Assembly: GCA_037178625.1 (NCBI GenBank)
Contig: CM074140.1
Location: 248,001-312,000, forward strand
Length of the DNA: 64,000 nt
Source of the DNA: Skeletonema tropicum
Lineage: Eukaryota; Bacillariophyta; Thalassiosirophyceae; Thalassiosirales; Thalassiosiraceae
Reading direction: 5' to 3'
The position numbers and the translations under genes are program-made. A model generated the notes under the pieces. That model saw nothing but the letters and a program-made list of their open reading frames with translations, ran no database searches and was not told where the DNA came from. Positions 42,990-53,687 of the stretch are shown piece after piece (position 1 is the first letter of the stretch; each line of letters begins with the position of its first letter).

Positions 42990-44017
42990 AAGGGCCGAAA
43001 TGTGGCCCGAAATGTGCGACTGGTAATGGTTCTTCATATCCCGTTTGGTCAAAGGGTGGGGAGTGGGACGCCTACAACTCCTGTGCCGAAAAACCCACAC
43101 ACTACAATTGCAATGAGTGCATTGGCTTGGCTTGGTTGACGAACAACCAAAAGAGAATGGGACGGTAATAGTCGCAGCACTTTTATTGTCCTGTTCGCAA
43201 CCTTTCCGATCACAGTTATTGTCCGAGTGAAATTGGGTGAACATCAATTTACCAGTACCTGTTTGTAAATACGTAGTTAGTAGGCGGCGAAGTGACGAGT
43301 TGAACCTTACTTGCATGACAATAACTGGCATTGATCTACTAACACTCCCAAGTGCTGCCGGCTCTCTTTGCAACGCAACCGATGATATTATGCTTGGGAA
43401 TCACCGCTGCTGTATATGCGTAAGAAGTTTGCACACGGTGTCGGTGTCTTTTACATTAACGAAGCTGCAGTCTCTCCAGAGACATTACAGACACTTTTAG
43501 CGGTCTAATTGGTGGATCATTCCATAAAACATGTCTAAAATGTGTACATACAGGAAGCAAAAGACAATCTACCCTCGCTAGCTTTGATTGGCCCCAATAA
43601 TCGTACTAGTACAAGTTCATCACCCAAATTTTGAGTCACGCACTGGCCGCAAATTTGATGCATTCTCTCGCTCACCACGACTGAGGAGCCACACAGCGGT
43701 TCACGCCTCGCGTAATTTGATGGTTAACGTCTCTCGTCATTTTCCTCTTTTTTATCACATTATAGTAAATACTACTTATTCACATGTCATAAAGACACGG
43801 AATAATCAAGATCGTCATAGATTTATGTCACGTTATTGGACTTTTTCCAAAAAGTCCAAGAGAAGCTAACCGTCGCCGTGAACCGCCGTGGTCGATCGCG
43901 AACTCAACGGTTCAGGACGGAAGCAAGAACAACAATCAAGCCAAGACAAAGCACGGCTCAAATAAATCAAGTGAAAGTGGTTCAAGGCAACCAAGACGAC
44001 ACAATATTATATTGAAA
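42990..44017. other. Intergenic region without a recognisable gene
   Basis: Short open stretches only (at most 158 codons, none with a motif). The last 150 bp are the presumed promoter and leader of the membrane-protein gene. Confidence 0.5.
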
Positions 44018-45934
44018 ATGTGCACTACGGAACAAACTTTCGCATGGGTCGGCGCCATCGTCGTCAATATCGCATTCATCTCCATCATTGCATGGGGGGC
44101 CTCGACGATATGGTGGATTGGATTCCTCATTTCCATCCTCTACACCGCCATATTGTTCGGCCTGGCCAGGACGGTGGATAAGAAGAGCGGTTGGGATGTT
44201 GATACCGATGCTGCTGATGCCGCCGCCGCCGCAACATTTGCAAATGAGAATAATGATCAAAATGGTAGGAATGCGTCGGGAGAGAACTCTGATGACAGCT
44301 CTGTACACAACGAGACCGAAAATGTTGTGGTCACCGCGGTAGCAGCAGATCTTCCTACACAGCGCAGCAGGATCAGTCGAATGTTACCTAGATCTACAAC
44401 AAATTCTGAGCGAAGGATGCCAATACTAGCCAATTTGCTGTACGGATTATTCACTCTTGCACTTGGCGTAACTGGATATTTCTTGCCAATGAATCTTTTT
44501 TCTTGCTACGGAGGATCGAGTGGACCGTATGAACCATCGCCTAGTGGACATTGGTCTACGGATATCTCGACGTTGCCGAGTAAAGTTCGTGCATGGGCAT
44601 CATCTACCCAACCTAATGGCTTGTCACATGCTACATTCGTGTACATTTCTAGTGCTGGAGCAGAACAAAATTTCACCTTGTTTCAGGGGAGTGATGATGC
44701 AAACGGCTATCATCCTCCTACGCTTTGGTCTGCAGCAACAATGGGTAGAGAACCATTCAATTTCCCTGAGATACAAAATCCATCACAATTCATTGCCACA
44801 GGGTCTGGTTGGGCGTGCTTTACTGGTATCGATGCAACTCCTACGTCTGATGTTAAACAGCAATATTATCCACAATCCAAGAGTAACTTAGTGGGCTGCA
44901 GCAATGGGACGGTAGTGCAAACGACGGATTCAACTCAGCATTCATTTCAAGGTCCCCATGATTTGTTCATTAACAACAGCACGCTCTGGTTCAAGGATTA
45001 TCCTCCTTGGTCTGAAGATCAGGCTGGTTCGGGCACTCTCATTTACTCAATCGACAATTATGACGGAATGGAAGTGGAGCTTCATAGTACTTACAGCAAG
45101 TCCAGTTCGAAGCAGTATGATGCAGAAGGATCATTCCAGACGTCACTATCCTACGAAGATGAGGCTGCAAATAATGACGAAGATGACATTTGCTGGACAA
45201 AGCATTCCGCATTCGCAATGTTCGTCTCTGCAGTACCTGTTACTTTGGCATCAATCGTTTTGTGGCTCAAGAGAAAGGCTCCTTCAATGGCAATTACCAG
45301 CTATATTGGTATAAGCGCTTGTGCAAACTTTGTTTTTCTTGCCATTGCAGGAAGAGAAAATGATTTGGATGTGTTTTGGCGATGGTGGCTTTCTATTAGT
45401 GCAGCTCTGTACTTGGCCATTTTATGTGATTTGACTCATTGCAAACGAGACATTGCTCGAAGTCCTCTCATTTGGGGGATTAATGTTTCTGCAACAGCAT
45501 TCTTCATTGGAATGATAATTCTTACTGACATTTTTGGATCGACGGTGGCATGGCCTTGGATTGTATTCAATGTGTTTACACTCATTCCTCTTGTATTAGT
45601 GGGCATTGGATATAGTCAAGTGTTATTGCTGGTACTCTGTGCAGTTGGGTGGCTAATGACTGCGGTCAAAATTGCATCTGCGTTAGCCGCTCTTGCTGCA
45701 CCTGCCGCCAATGTACCGATCTACTTCGTTGTTCTCGCTGCAAGTGGACTGCTTATTGCTGGGGCTGGCTGGTGGTTGAATAAGAATCAAGATGAGTTTG
45801 GCAGCGTAATATGTTATCACATGGAGAGAATTTCTCTATCTAGGAGAATGCTCCCGGATGAGGAGTTGGAAGAATCAGCTAGAAGAGATCAGGGCGATGC
45901 CGATGCCGAATTGCAGGGAGAAGTATCTGTATAA
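44018..45934 (+). CDS. Polytopic membrane protein of unknown function
   Basis: 638 residues from the ATG at 44018 (MCTTEQTF); the codon at 44012 is TTG. Two hydrophobic segments lie at the N-terminus (about 9-30 and 32-52), one at about 137-158 (NLLYGLFTLALGVTGYFL), then a long Ser/Thr/Asn-rich region of about 230 residues with several NxS/T sites that is probably lumenal or extracellular. A block of about seven segments follows at 398-590, ending in a short acidic tail. No family recognised. Fragments of its 3' end recur at 49130-49260 and 54370-54670, each beside a MYND gene, so the region has been duplicated. Its 3' end faces the MYND gene at 46080-46820. Confidence 0.8.
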   Translation: MCTTEQTFAWVGAIVVNIAFISIIAWGASTIWWIGFLISILYTAILFGLARTVDKKSGWDVDTDAADAAAAATFANENNDQNGRNASGENSDDSSVHNETENVVVTAVAADLPTQRSRISRMLPRSTTNSERRMPILANLLYGLFTLALGVTGYFLPMNLFSCYGGSSGPYEPSPSGHWSTDISTLPSKVRAWASSTQPNGLSHATFVYISSAGAEQNFTLFQGSDDANGYHPPTLWSAATMGREPFNFPEIQNPSQFIATGSGWACFTGIDATPTSDVKQQYYPQSKSNLVGCSNGTVVQTTDSTQHSFQGPHDLFINNSTLWFKDYPPWSEDQAGSGTLIYSIDNYDGMEVELHSTYSKSSSKQYDAEGSFQTSLSYEDEAANNDEDDICWTKHSAFAMFVSAVPVTLASIVLWLKRKAPSMAITSYIGISACANFVFLAIAGRENDLDVFWRWWLSISAALYLAILCDLTHCKRDIARSPLIWGINVSATAFFIGMIILTDIFGSTVAWPWIVFNVFTLIPLVLVGIGYSQVLLLVLCAVGWLMTAVKIASALAALAAPAANVPIYFVVLAASGLLIAGAGWWLNKNQDEFGSVICYHMERISLSRRMLPDEELEESARRDQGDADAELQGEVSV

Positions 45935-46079
45935 CAACATCATTGAATACCGCAGCTTGCCATCTAGGATGTAATTTCAATTAGTATATTTGTCTTATTT
46001 GACGTGGATACAAGAGAGCTTCGAGCTACCGTAAGCCCTTCTACTTCGATCCTCATTTACGTCGCTTCTGCAGCTGAAA

Positions 46080-46820
46080 TCAAGACTGCTGCTCGGAATC
46101 AAACTCGGCCTTCAACTCCACAACCATGCCGCAAGGCTCCCTGTGTCTTTTCCAGTCGGCCTTTTGGCATTCAATCGAACAGTAGTTTACCGCACCACAT
46201 CGAGTGCAACAGAACATCTTGCCGCGTTCCACAGTCTGATTCGGCCTACTGCAATTTAGGTTGAAGCAATATCCTAACTTCTTGACGCACTTGACTTCTT
46301 TGTACTTCTTGTCCAGACAGGCACATGGAATACGCTTCCTGTAGTATGCAACGAGAGTGTGGTCATCAGCTCTATTCATTTCAAATATCTTTGGCCAATT
46401 GAAGAGAGCTTTAGTTCTGCGCACGAAAACTTCAGTGTATTCCTCGAAGTGACAAGCCAATACTGCGTTGCAGCGAGCAGCATCACTGTTCCCATCGATA
46501 ATACTTTGTGTCCCACTGGACAAAAGCAGTGAAATTACTGTATCCATCTTGGAAGAGTAAACCTCGTCATATTTGTAAATACTCCTAGTAGTTACGCAGG
46601 CTGCTCTGAATGCATCCACCAATTCGTCTTGTGCAATGAACAGAGCAATGAATTCGTTGATAAATTCTAGGCAAATTTCCTCATCACCAGGTGAAAATAG
46701 AGGACTAGTATGTTTGCACCTTTTTGGAGGAGTGGCGTTGATTCCCAGCCGGCGCATTCGCGCTTGAACTTGAAGATTACCCACCTCCACCTGCCAATTA
46801 TTGGTCGCCTCCGCCGCCAC
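46080..46820 (-). CDS. MYND zinc-finger protein, paralog 1
   Basis: 246 residues from the ATG at 46820. The C-terminal MYND finger runs from CFNLNCSRP through FCCTRCGAVNYC to CQKADWKRHREPC (about residues 184-232), the usual protein-protein interaction Zn2 module. Residues 40-170 form a conserved helical region shared with paralogs at 49389-50195 and 54764-58992, including ADDHTLVAYYRKRIPCACLDKKYKEVK. In the paralogs a Lys/Ala-rich basic leader beginning MPS/GRKKAKGKAR precedes this. Here that leader starts at 46910 but is put out of frame by one extra 5-bp CCTTG unit (three units near 46880 against fewer in relatives), so translation probably starts later or the gene is damaged. Confidence 0.8.
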   Translation of the reverse strand: MAAEATNNWQVEVGNLQVQARMRRLGINATPPKRCKHTSPLFSPGDEEICLEFINEFIALFIAQDELVDAFRAACVTTRSIYKYDEVYSSKMDTVISLLLSSGTQSIIDGNSDAARCNAVLACHFEEYTEVFVRRTKALFNWPKIFEMNRADDHTLVAYYRKRIPCACLDKKYKEVKCVKKLGYCFNLNCSRPNQTVERGKMFCCTRCGAVNYCSIECQKADWKRHREPCGMVVELKAEFDSEQQS

Positions 46821-47101
46821 TACTGCCGTGCTGTCCTCCTCTTTGACTTTGGCGGCCTCTCTGGCCGCCTTCCTTGCCTTGCCTTGCCTTTGGCCTTCTT
46901 CCTCGACGGCATTGTTACTGCTATCTCTCCGAGAGTGATTTCAGACTGCTTTCGCCAGCGAGCGTCGGTCGTCCTACCCTTGGGGTCGTCCGTCATTGTG
47001 GAAAGATTTTTGGCGCCGAAGTATGTATTGAGATTTTATATCACTCATCACTCACTTCCGTCTCGACTTTACTTGTCATTCTTCAACATAAACATCATCT
47101 T

Positions 47102-48940
47102 ATGACATACAATAGCTCGGTCTCAACGTATCCCTATGAAAATCCTCCTCCCACACCAATGGGCGACGCTGAACTATCTCCCGATGGTTTTGTAAATGAG
47201 AGTTGCGGAGACATTATCTGCCCAGATTATGAGTCACTGTCGGCCGATGACAATTTTTATGGCGATGAAGATCATGATACACTCAGCATTGCCGGAATGT
47301 TGTGTGATGATGATGCCTACATGTACGAGCCCTATGATTGGTCAGCACACGAGCATCAACATGAATGGGCGGTAGATGAAAATCACCAGCTACTGAAGCG
47401 ATGCAGAGCGAAATATACCAAGGCGACCAAAGTCCGTACACAAAAGCACACTGACTCTGATAAAGTAGTGAGATGCACCGTTGCTGGATGCAGTCAGTTT
47501 GCCAAGAAGGGGAGAAAGTGTCTGAAGCATAGAAAGCAGAAGAAATTCAAAGATGAGCATTTTGCAAAGTCGTCATATCTTTTGCCAAATGTGGAGAACA
47601 ATACTCTATATGGAGACGACACAGGCTTTGATTATGAAGATGAATTTGGTTCAGAAAAAGATACCTGTGATTCTGGAAATCGTCATGAAACTGTTAGCAT
47701 CAAAATAGTTGACAATGATGGTGATGCTCTCCCTCAATACTACAGAGTCAACAAGAATTCAAATTTAGACAAAATCCTTGAATTGTATTCCCGACGAGTG
47801 GGTATACCTAGGCATTTGCTAACTTTCAAGTGTCGGAAACCACGTTGTGTCGAGAAGTTCCGCTCGGCTATGGCAATTGATTCTCCATATAATTCTCCTG
47901 CTAGCCTTGGCATGGAGGAATATGCCGAAATGATTGCATCAAGAATAAAACCCAAACGCCCAATACGCATGCCATTACCAAAAGGACTCGATGAGATTAC
48001 TATCAAGATAAAAGATGCTAACAGCTTGAACATCATTGGATGCTATGATATAGAAAGAGATGATACAGGACACCCAAAGTGGCTCTTTGAAGAATATGCA
48101 AGGTCAGTGAATACGAAAATTAAGTTTGTGCGCTTCAAATACAAAGATCGACCTCTCTTCTTGAGCAGCGTCAAAAACAAATCAGCATCTGATCTGGGTA
48201 TGCAAGACAATGATGAAATACATGCGTGGCATATCACTGACAGGACTTTCGAAGCATCAACGAAAGTGCAGAGGAGCGAGAAGAAGAAGAAGAAGAAGCA
48301 GTCGAATTGTAAAGCCCATTCAGCAAAAAGAGGTAAGAAAGCGAGAGGGAAGAACAGTGCCTCGCCAAAGAAACTACCTTACCACGACATCGATATCGAG
48401 AAGAAATGGAAGCGGCTACACTCTAGGGCGATCTCTCGAGTCTCTGAAGAGGCTGCAACAATCTTTAAAGAGATTAGACAAAAGCTTGATGCTCTGAATC
48501 TAGAGCGAACCAAACCCAAGTCAAAAAGGATCAAAATCAAAACCAATCTGGCAACATCTGCTACCAAGCCAATTGACAATCCACCCAGCGAAGGGCTGGG
48601 AGGAAAGGCTGGAAGGACACACTACGCGATCCATGTTGGCGAAGTGAGCAACCTGTACAAGTCTTCCAAAAAGCGGTCTAAGCAACGCAAACATAAATCG
48701 AGAAGAAACATTACAAATGAGAATATAACAATTGATCTCCATGGATTGACATCAGTTGAAGCAGAATCAAAGCTAAACGAAAGCTTACCTGTTTGGGTGA
48801 AAATTGCGATGCATGGTTCGTATCCATTCGTTACTCGTGTCAATATCATCTGCGGTGGAGGTGCTCAAATATTGTCAGAGGTAGTGGAGAACTGGATAAA
48901 GCAAAATGACAAGGTATCAAATGCACCAAAGAAAAGGTAA
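47102..48940 (+). CDS. SUMO-like domain and Smr domain fusion protein
   Basis: 612 residues. Start chosen at 47102, the first ATG of the frame. The N-terminus is acidic. A zinc finger of the WRKY19-like kind, CTVAGCSQFAKKGRKCLKH, lies at about 125-143. Two ubiquitin/SUMO-like folds follow at about 195-265 (TVSIKIVDNDG) and 297-380 (EITIKIKDANS to LGMQDNDEIHAW), close to the Rad60/NIP45 SUMO-like type. Next come a Lys-rich linker with KKKKKK, a coiled coil near 445-480, and a C-terminal Smr domain at 541-605 with IDLHGLTSVEA and IICGGGAQ. Smr domains bind or cleave nucleic acid; SUMO-like pairs act in genome stability. The combination is unusual to me. Nuclear location is inferred from the basic stretches. 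It is divergent with the MYND gene at 46820, sharing a ~280-bp spacer. Confidence 0.8.
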   Translation: MTYNSSVSTYPYENPPPTPMGDAELSPDGFVNESCGDIICPDYESLSADDNFYGDEDHDTLSIAGMLCDDDAYMYEPYDWSAHEHQHEWAVDENHQLLKRCRAKYTKATKVRTQKHTDSDKVVRCTVAGCSQFAKKGRKCLKHRKQKKFKDEHFAKSSYLLPNVENNTLYGDDTGFDYEDEFGSEKDTCDSGNRHETVSIKIVDNDGDALPQYYRVNKNSNLDKILELYSRRVGIPRHLLTFKCRKPRCVEKFRSAMAIDSPYNSPASLGMEEYAEMIASRIKPKRPIRMPLPKGLDEITIKIKDANSLNIIGCYDIERDDTGHPKWLFEEYARSVNTKIKFVRFKYKDRPLFLSSVKNKSASDLGMQDNDEIHAWHITDRTFEASTKVQRSEKKKKKKQSNCKAHSAKRGKKARGKNSASPKKLPYHDIDIEKKWKRLHSRAISRVSEEAATIFKEIRQKLDALNLERTKPKSKRIKIKTNLATSATKPIDNPPSEGLGGKAGRTHYAIHVGEVSNLYKSSKKRSKQRKHKSRRNITNENITIDLHGLTSVEAESKLNESLPVWVKIAMHGSYPFVTRVNIICGGGAQILSEVVENWIKQNDKVSNAPKKR

Positions 48941-49007
48941 AGTGCAACTTTACACTAAAAATTATTCTATGAACAAGTCAACTAAAATAATGCTAAAGAG
49001 ATTCAGA

Positions 49008-49115
49008 TTCAACTGAGCTGATCGGCGTTGGGGCAGTTGGTCAGTTACTCTTTTGAATTGCTAGCAATGATATATTCAGATAGAGCACTATGCTCTTTCG
49101 AGAATCGATTGTAAG
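49008..49115 (+). pseudogene. Fragment of homoserine dehydrogenase exon 1 and intron
   Basis: The words 'ctgatcggcgttggggcagt' and 'ctctttcgagaatcgattgt' match 60373-60395 and 60480-60500, in order and similar spacing. This is exon 1 (the nucleotide-binding loop) plus intron sequence of the homoserine dehydrogenase gene, with no exon 2. It lies between two duplicated units and marks a duplication end. Confidence 0.65.
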
Positions 49116-49129
49116 CATAATATGTATTC

Positions 49130-49262
49130 ATCTTGTGATATATCTACTCATCTGAGGAGCTGGAGGAATCAGTACAAGAGATCGGTCGATGCCGAATTCC
49201 AGGGAGAAGTATCTACATTTCAACGTCATTGAATACCACAGCTTACTATCTATAGGATAAAA
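49130..49262 (+). pseudogene. 3' end fragment of the membrane-protein gene
   Basis: Matches the last coding part and the 3' flank of 44018-45934 (compare 45855-46000), for example 'gaattgcagggagaagtatc' against 'gaattccagggagaagtatc'. It ends just before the convergent MYND paralog 2. Confidence 0.65.
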
Positions 49263-49388
49263 TAATTTCATTTCAATTAGTAATATTTGTCCTATTTCAC
49301 GTGGATACAAGATGGCTTCGAAACAATACCAGATACCAGCTAGCCCTCTCCATTCAAATTCAATCCTTGCATGTGTCGCTTTGGGCAA

Positions 49389-50195
49389 TCATGACTGCTG
49401 GTCTGAATCAAATGCAGACTTCAATTTCATAGTTCTGTAACAGAAATCCTTGTGAATTTTCCAGGCGGCCTTTTGACATTCAATGGAACAGTAGTTTGCC
49501 TCGCCACATCGAGTGCAGTAGAACATCTTGCAGCGTTCTGCATTCCTCCCAGGTAGACTGCAGCTTGGGTTGCAGCACTTGCCCACCTTCTTGGCGGACT
49601 TGACTTCTTTGTATTTCTTATTCAAGCAGGAGCAAGGAACACGCTTCATGAAAAATCTAATCAGTGTGTGGTCATCAGCTTCATCCAATTCAACAATCTT
49701 CGCCCAACTAAGAGTAGCTTTAGTTTTGCGCATCGTGACTTCTCTCCATTCCTCAAAAAAGCAGGCCAATGCAGCGTAGACGCGAGCACGATCAGTGATT
49801 CCATTGAGAATACAATGTGTCCAATTTGCCAATAGCGCTGAAATAACTATCTCAATCTGGGAATAATACACGTCACTATATTCGTCTTTTGTGGCTTCGT
49901 GCGCTGCGTAGAACGCATTCCCCAAGCTCGCACCGGCTTCTGAATAATTATATGCGACGTCAACGAATTCGTCGATGAAATCTTGAAGAATATTCTCTTC
50001 AACATGTGATAATACAGGACTACCATGCTCACACTTAACATTGATTTGCAGCCGAAACATTTGCGCTTCAAGAGATCCTTTCTCCTGCTGATTGGCCGCA
50101 ACCAGTGCCTGGCCCTCTTTGGCTTTTGCGGCTACTTCTTTTGCTTCTTTGACCGCCTTCCGCACCTTGCCTCTGGCCTTTTTCTTTGACGGCAT
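49389..50195 (-). CDS. MYND zinc-finger protein, paralog 2 (intact)
   Basis: 268 residues, starting MPSKKKARGKVRK with a Lys/Ala-rich leader of about 40 residues (helical, basic). Then a helical region (about 55-190) contains CFFEEWREV and ADDHTLIRFFMKRVPCSC, and a MYND finger runs from CCNPSCSLP through FYCTRCGEANYC to CQKAAWKIHKDFC (about 205-252). This is the best intact member of the local family. The upstream region carries 'ttggcgtcattgtg' near 50254, shared with other members. Function unknown; MYND proteins usually serve as adaptors. Confidence 0.88.
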   Translation of the reverse strand: MPSKKKARGKVRKAVKEAKEVAAKAKEGQALVAANQQEKGSLEAQMFRLQINVKCEHGSPVLSHVEENILQDFIDEFVDVAYNYSEAGASLGNAFYAAHEATKDEYSDVYYSQIEIVISALLANWTHCILNGITDRARVYAALACFFEEWREVTMRKTKATLSWAKIVELDEADDHTLIRFFMKRVPCSCLNKKYKEVKSAKKVGKCCNPSCSLPGRNAERCKMFYCTRCGEANYCSIECQKAAWKIHKDFCYRTMKLKSAFDSDQQS

Positions 50196-50352
50196 GCCAG
50201 AAGTATACGGAAATCGGAAATAGCGCCGATGTACCAGGTTTGGGATGATTTGGCGTCATTGTGGCAATTTTTTCAGGCTGTGGGCTTCAACAAATTTGGG
50301 GGCGAGAAAAGGGGAGAAAAAAAGAGGAGAAAACTCGCCGGCACAAACATCC

Positions 50353-50930
50353 ATGGCCGGCGGAGACGTCGACGCTCCGGAGAGGGTACTTATCATCGAA
50401 GTCATTACAGTGCACTGGTGAGTCCTTTGGCATTATCTATCACACAAGCGCCAAGCCAGGTTGGTGACGATTCCGATGTAGATGATGAGGAGCTGACAGA
50501 ATGGCGGCAGCCGCTGCGGATGATCTCTCCGATGATGGACTTGATGCTGGAGTGGAGGCTGCCATCGATATGCCTCCTTCTTCGAGTTGGTTGTCGAAAC
50601 TTGCTGGAAGAAATCGTTCCACAGAGAGAATGCATTCAAACTACGAGTGGGAATACTTGAAAGCCAATGTCGGTCGATAACTACTCCGGAATAAGATTGA
50701 CTGACTTCGCTACAAGCTGGTACAATTGGGTCGATACTCTTGGGCATTCCAAGCCAACAGTGACGCACAAGTGCCAGTCTCTTCAGGAGGCCTATAAAAC
50801 TATGAAGAGCAGGGTGGTAGAGGCAGCCACTCTTCGTCCTCACACCAAGGCTATCCACAGTGCTCCTGCAAGAATAACTGGTATAATGTTCATTGCAGTT
50901 ATATATAATAACGTAGCATATGTGTAGCAG
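50353..50930 (+). pseudogene. Probable damaged gene, divergent to MYND paralog 2
   Basis: A start at 50353 (MAGGDVDAPERVLIIEV) runs to a possible 44-nt intron (GTGAGT...CCAAGCCAG, about 50418-50461). After it, coding-like sequence appears in three different frames: DDSDVDDEELTEW, then WLSKLAGRNRSTERMHSNYEW, then IRLTDFATSWYNWVDTLGHSK. The frame changes imply several indels or introns I could not place. Family not recognised. Confidence 0.35.
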
Positions 50931-52570
50931 TAACCGCTCTACTTAGCGCATAGACGCATTCTTAACAATATTTGATTGATAAACTGCTATGGAGTAGCAT
51001 TTGTGCACTATGTGAAGTGAGGTGGTGAAAATTGTGCAAAATTACAAGCATCGTAACTATGTAATAATAAGACAGCGACCGTTGCAGTTACCAGCCTATG
51101 GGGGGCAACAATGAAATCTGCATGATATTTTGGTATTGCGGGTAATCTAGATTACTATTTGACTCACCATCAGTGGCGTTTTATGCGTCGTGAAGTTGAT
51201 GTAATATTGCATCATTGCGCCGACATCGAGTTGCAGCGGTGGTAAGTTTCGCAAGGGGGCAAGCCCCATGCCCTCCAGCAAGAGATCTGGGATGTCACGT
51301 TAATGATGGGTGTCAACAAATGTGATGGAACGGATCTTGAATTTTAACTAATCCCACATAGACGAGAGTTACATTGTGTGATCATAGCGTGACGAGAGTT
51401 GCATCTTCTACGTGACGAGAGTTGCAGCCCCAACGTGACGAGAGTTGCAGCCCACAGACCACCGTCACATTCAAAACCACGCGGACTCGGCATCATCTCC
51501 CCCGTCGTAAAGCAATCCCTTTATCAATCCTGTCAGCCACCGGAGCCCGAGTCTTCCTGGATTACCCGCAACAACGATACCAATTACCACAACTCGTATC
51601 CTCTCTCCACACAGACACAGAAACCCAACCATCAACAACCGTCCAAATCTTCAACACATTTGCACCAACATTTGTTTCTGTTCATCCGCGTCGCTCTCAC
51701 TTCCTTCCAAGTCTCAGCGCTACTTTATCGTGCCGCTCACTAGTTCAAGTGGCTGCCCATATTTTTGACCTCTATGTTATGCAGTCTGTTGTTGTGTTCC
51801 ACACTATCGCTTGATAAGTTGTTGTACCTCCTTCGCACCTCGTCTAGCCCTCTAGGTGCTACGTATCGTTTTTCCTCACCACTGCACATGTTACCAACGA
51901 TCCCACTATAATATCTAACACCACGTACATAAACCCAATCTCCCGTCCATCGATCCCAACTCGTTCTAATGATTTTCTGCGCAACTGCCGGCATCCATTC
52001 CTAAGATATTAAAACCAACATATTGTTCACCATACCTCCTATTCGTATTGCTCTCCGCATCCTTCGTTCTCTCGAGAGTAGGACCCTCATTGTTTGACAG
52101 GAACCTACACCACATCACCAATATCGTCAAAAAACAATTACCCACGTCTAATTGAAACCCCACTGTAACGGCAGTAGCAATGCTTTTCCAATGCGAGACC
52201 CTGTGAAGCATGTCCCGCAACTGCAAGGAAAAATGTAAACGCTAAGACACAATGTTAGTAGAAGCATGCATGAGTTGTGATTCTTGCGGGTTGTCCTTCG
52301 AAACTCCAAATACTTCCGTCCCCGGTGGTTCTTCCACTAATCAATCGTAGGGTGTTGCTGTTCCAGCTTTGCTCATCACGTCGGGATTGTCTAGCAACAC
52401 AACTCTCCCCCGTGTTCGACCAGCACACAGTACGTTTCAAAAGTTCCCTTCCCTACAGCCCTTAAAATTCAGTTGAGGTCAACGTAGTCACGCAAAGATA
52501 ATCTTCTCAAGAGGCGGTTCAACTTCCATACTATGGAAGGTCCCTGATCCCTCTGAGTTGTCGGGCACAC
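50931..52570. other. Intergenic region with short iterated repeats
   Basis: 51362-51463 holds three or four copies of a 23-bp unit around 'cgtgacgagagttgcag'. The same block recurs in direct orientation at 53688-53758. The rest has only short frames and nothing I recognise. Confidence 0.5.
51362..51463 (+). repeat. Iterated 'cgtgacgagagttgcag' block, left
   Basis: Units of about 23 bp, followed by 'cccacag'. A shorter version is at 53688-53758, 2.3 kb away in the same direction, with the same leading 'ttRcattgtgtgatcatag'. They may be the direct ends of an unrecognised element or shared promoter repeats. Confidence 0.7.
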
Positions 52571-52574
52571 TGAT

Positions 52575-52870
52575 GTGGCCCCCCACATTGCCAGGCTTTC
52601 CCCACTCAGTGAGGCGACCCCTGGACTTTCCGTCGGCACACCCTTGTGGCCACCCGCATTGCCAGGCTTTTCCCATTTTTGTGGGACGACCCCTGGACTT
52701 TTCCCACCCGCATTGCCAGGCTTTCCCCACTCAGTGAGGCGACCCCTGGACTTTTCCCACCCGCATTGCCAGGCTTTTCCCATTTTTGTGGGACGACCCC
52801 TGGACTTTTTCCACCCGCATTGCCAGGCTTTTCCCATTTTTGTGGGACAACCCCTGGGCTTTTCATTGTT
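52575..52870 (+). repeat. Two-type minisatellite, ~55-65 bp unit
   Basis: Five or six units of 'cccgcattgccaggctttt' plus one of two alternatives, 'cccatttttgtgggacgac' or 'ccccactcagtgaggcgac', then 'ccctggactttt'. The two unit types alternate. A further diverged unit lies at 52968-52995. All six frames are open because of the repeat, which does not indicate coding. Confidence 0.85.
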
Positions 52871-53135
52871 GCGTCTTGCTTACTGCTTCCCTTCCTCTTT
52901 TTGCGTCGGTGTCGTCTTTTGTTGCGTATTGACTGCGTCAGCACACTATTGTCCAGTCGTTTCCCACCCTTGTGGGACGACCCCTGGACTTTTCATTGTC
53001 ATGTCTCTCCCACTGGCAATATTATTCATGTTCACGCCGCATCCAGCTTTGCTCTTTTGTGCTACTTTGTTACTTGCGGTGATAATTATCTTGTCATCAG
53101 ATGTGTTTGCGTCTAGTTAGACAGCACAAGTTTTA

Positions 53136-53402
53136 GTCAGAGGCGTCCGTAGTCGTGCTTCTGTTAGTTTTGAGCAATATACCGATCCTTACCCAACGGA
53201 CCTCTTTAGGGAGCAATTTCGTACTTTCATGTTGAAAATACTACTGAAGCTCTCAAACCAAGAGCATCGGAAGGTTCTCGTGAAGGTATTTACCACTCTT
53301 TACCCAAAAGAAGATCCTGTGTGGGATCAAGTATTTTCATACGTTCCCAAACCGGCGGACACCTTCAGAAGGTTATCGGAAATGGCATCTCGCAACCAAC
53401 AG
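53136..53402 (+). CDS. Possible internal exon of an unrecognised gene
   Basis: Open between a good acceptor (AAGTTTTAG at 53135) and a consensus donor (GTAAGTTG at 53405). Coding-like residues include YTDPYPTDLFREQF, LLKLSNQEHRKVLVKVF and DPVWDQVFSYVPKPAD. No partner exon was found, and the downstream 53460-53760 is not coding-like. It may be an orphan exon or part of a decayed element. Confidence 0.3.
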
Positions 53403-53687
53403 AGTAAGTTGTTGTGTCGGTGGTGAAGGTGGCGGATCTCAAAAATATTGTCGTGTGAACTCGAAACTTCGCCACCAACGATGAAGCCGCCAGCCCCATG
53501 GCACAGCGGTAGGATTCTCTAGGGCACTAGCATTGGTTGACGCTTAAAAGCTTATTAACTACAGTCTAGAAGTCACCCTACCAACAACGTCAGCTTGGTA
53601 CGCCTCTGCCAACAGAAAATGGGAGAGGTCATGGAGCACACGGCATCAAGAATGCACATGCTCATCTCGTCTGTCATCACCTCAAAC

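Noticed and set aside
46874..47101. Extension of the SUMO/Smr protein upstream of 47102
   Set aside because: The upstream frame is open but has no ATG and overlaps the leader and promoter of the divergent MYND gene.
52469..53120. Five long overlapping frames on both strands, 80-181 codons
   Set aside because: All arise from the minisatellite at 52575-52870; unit length and absence of stops in several frames explain them.
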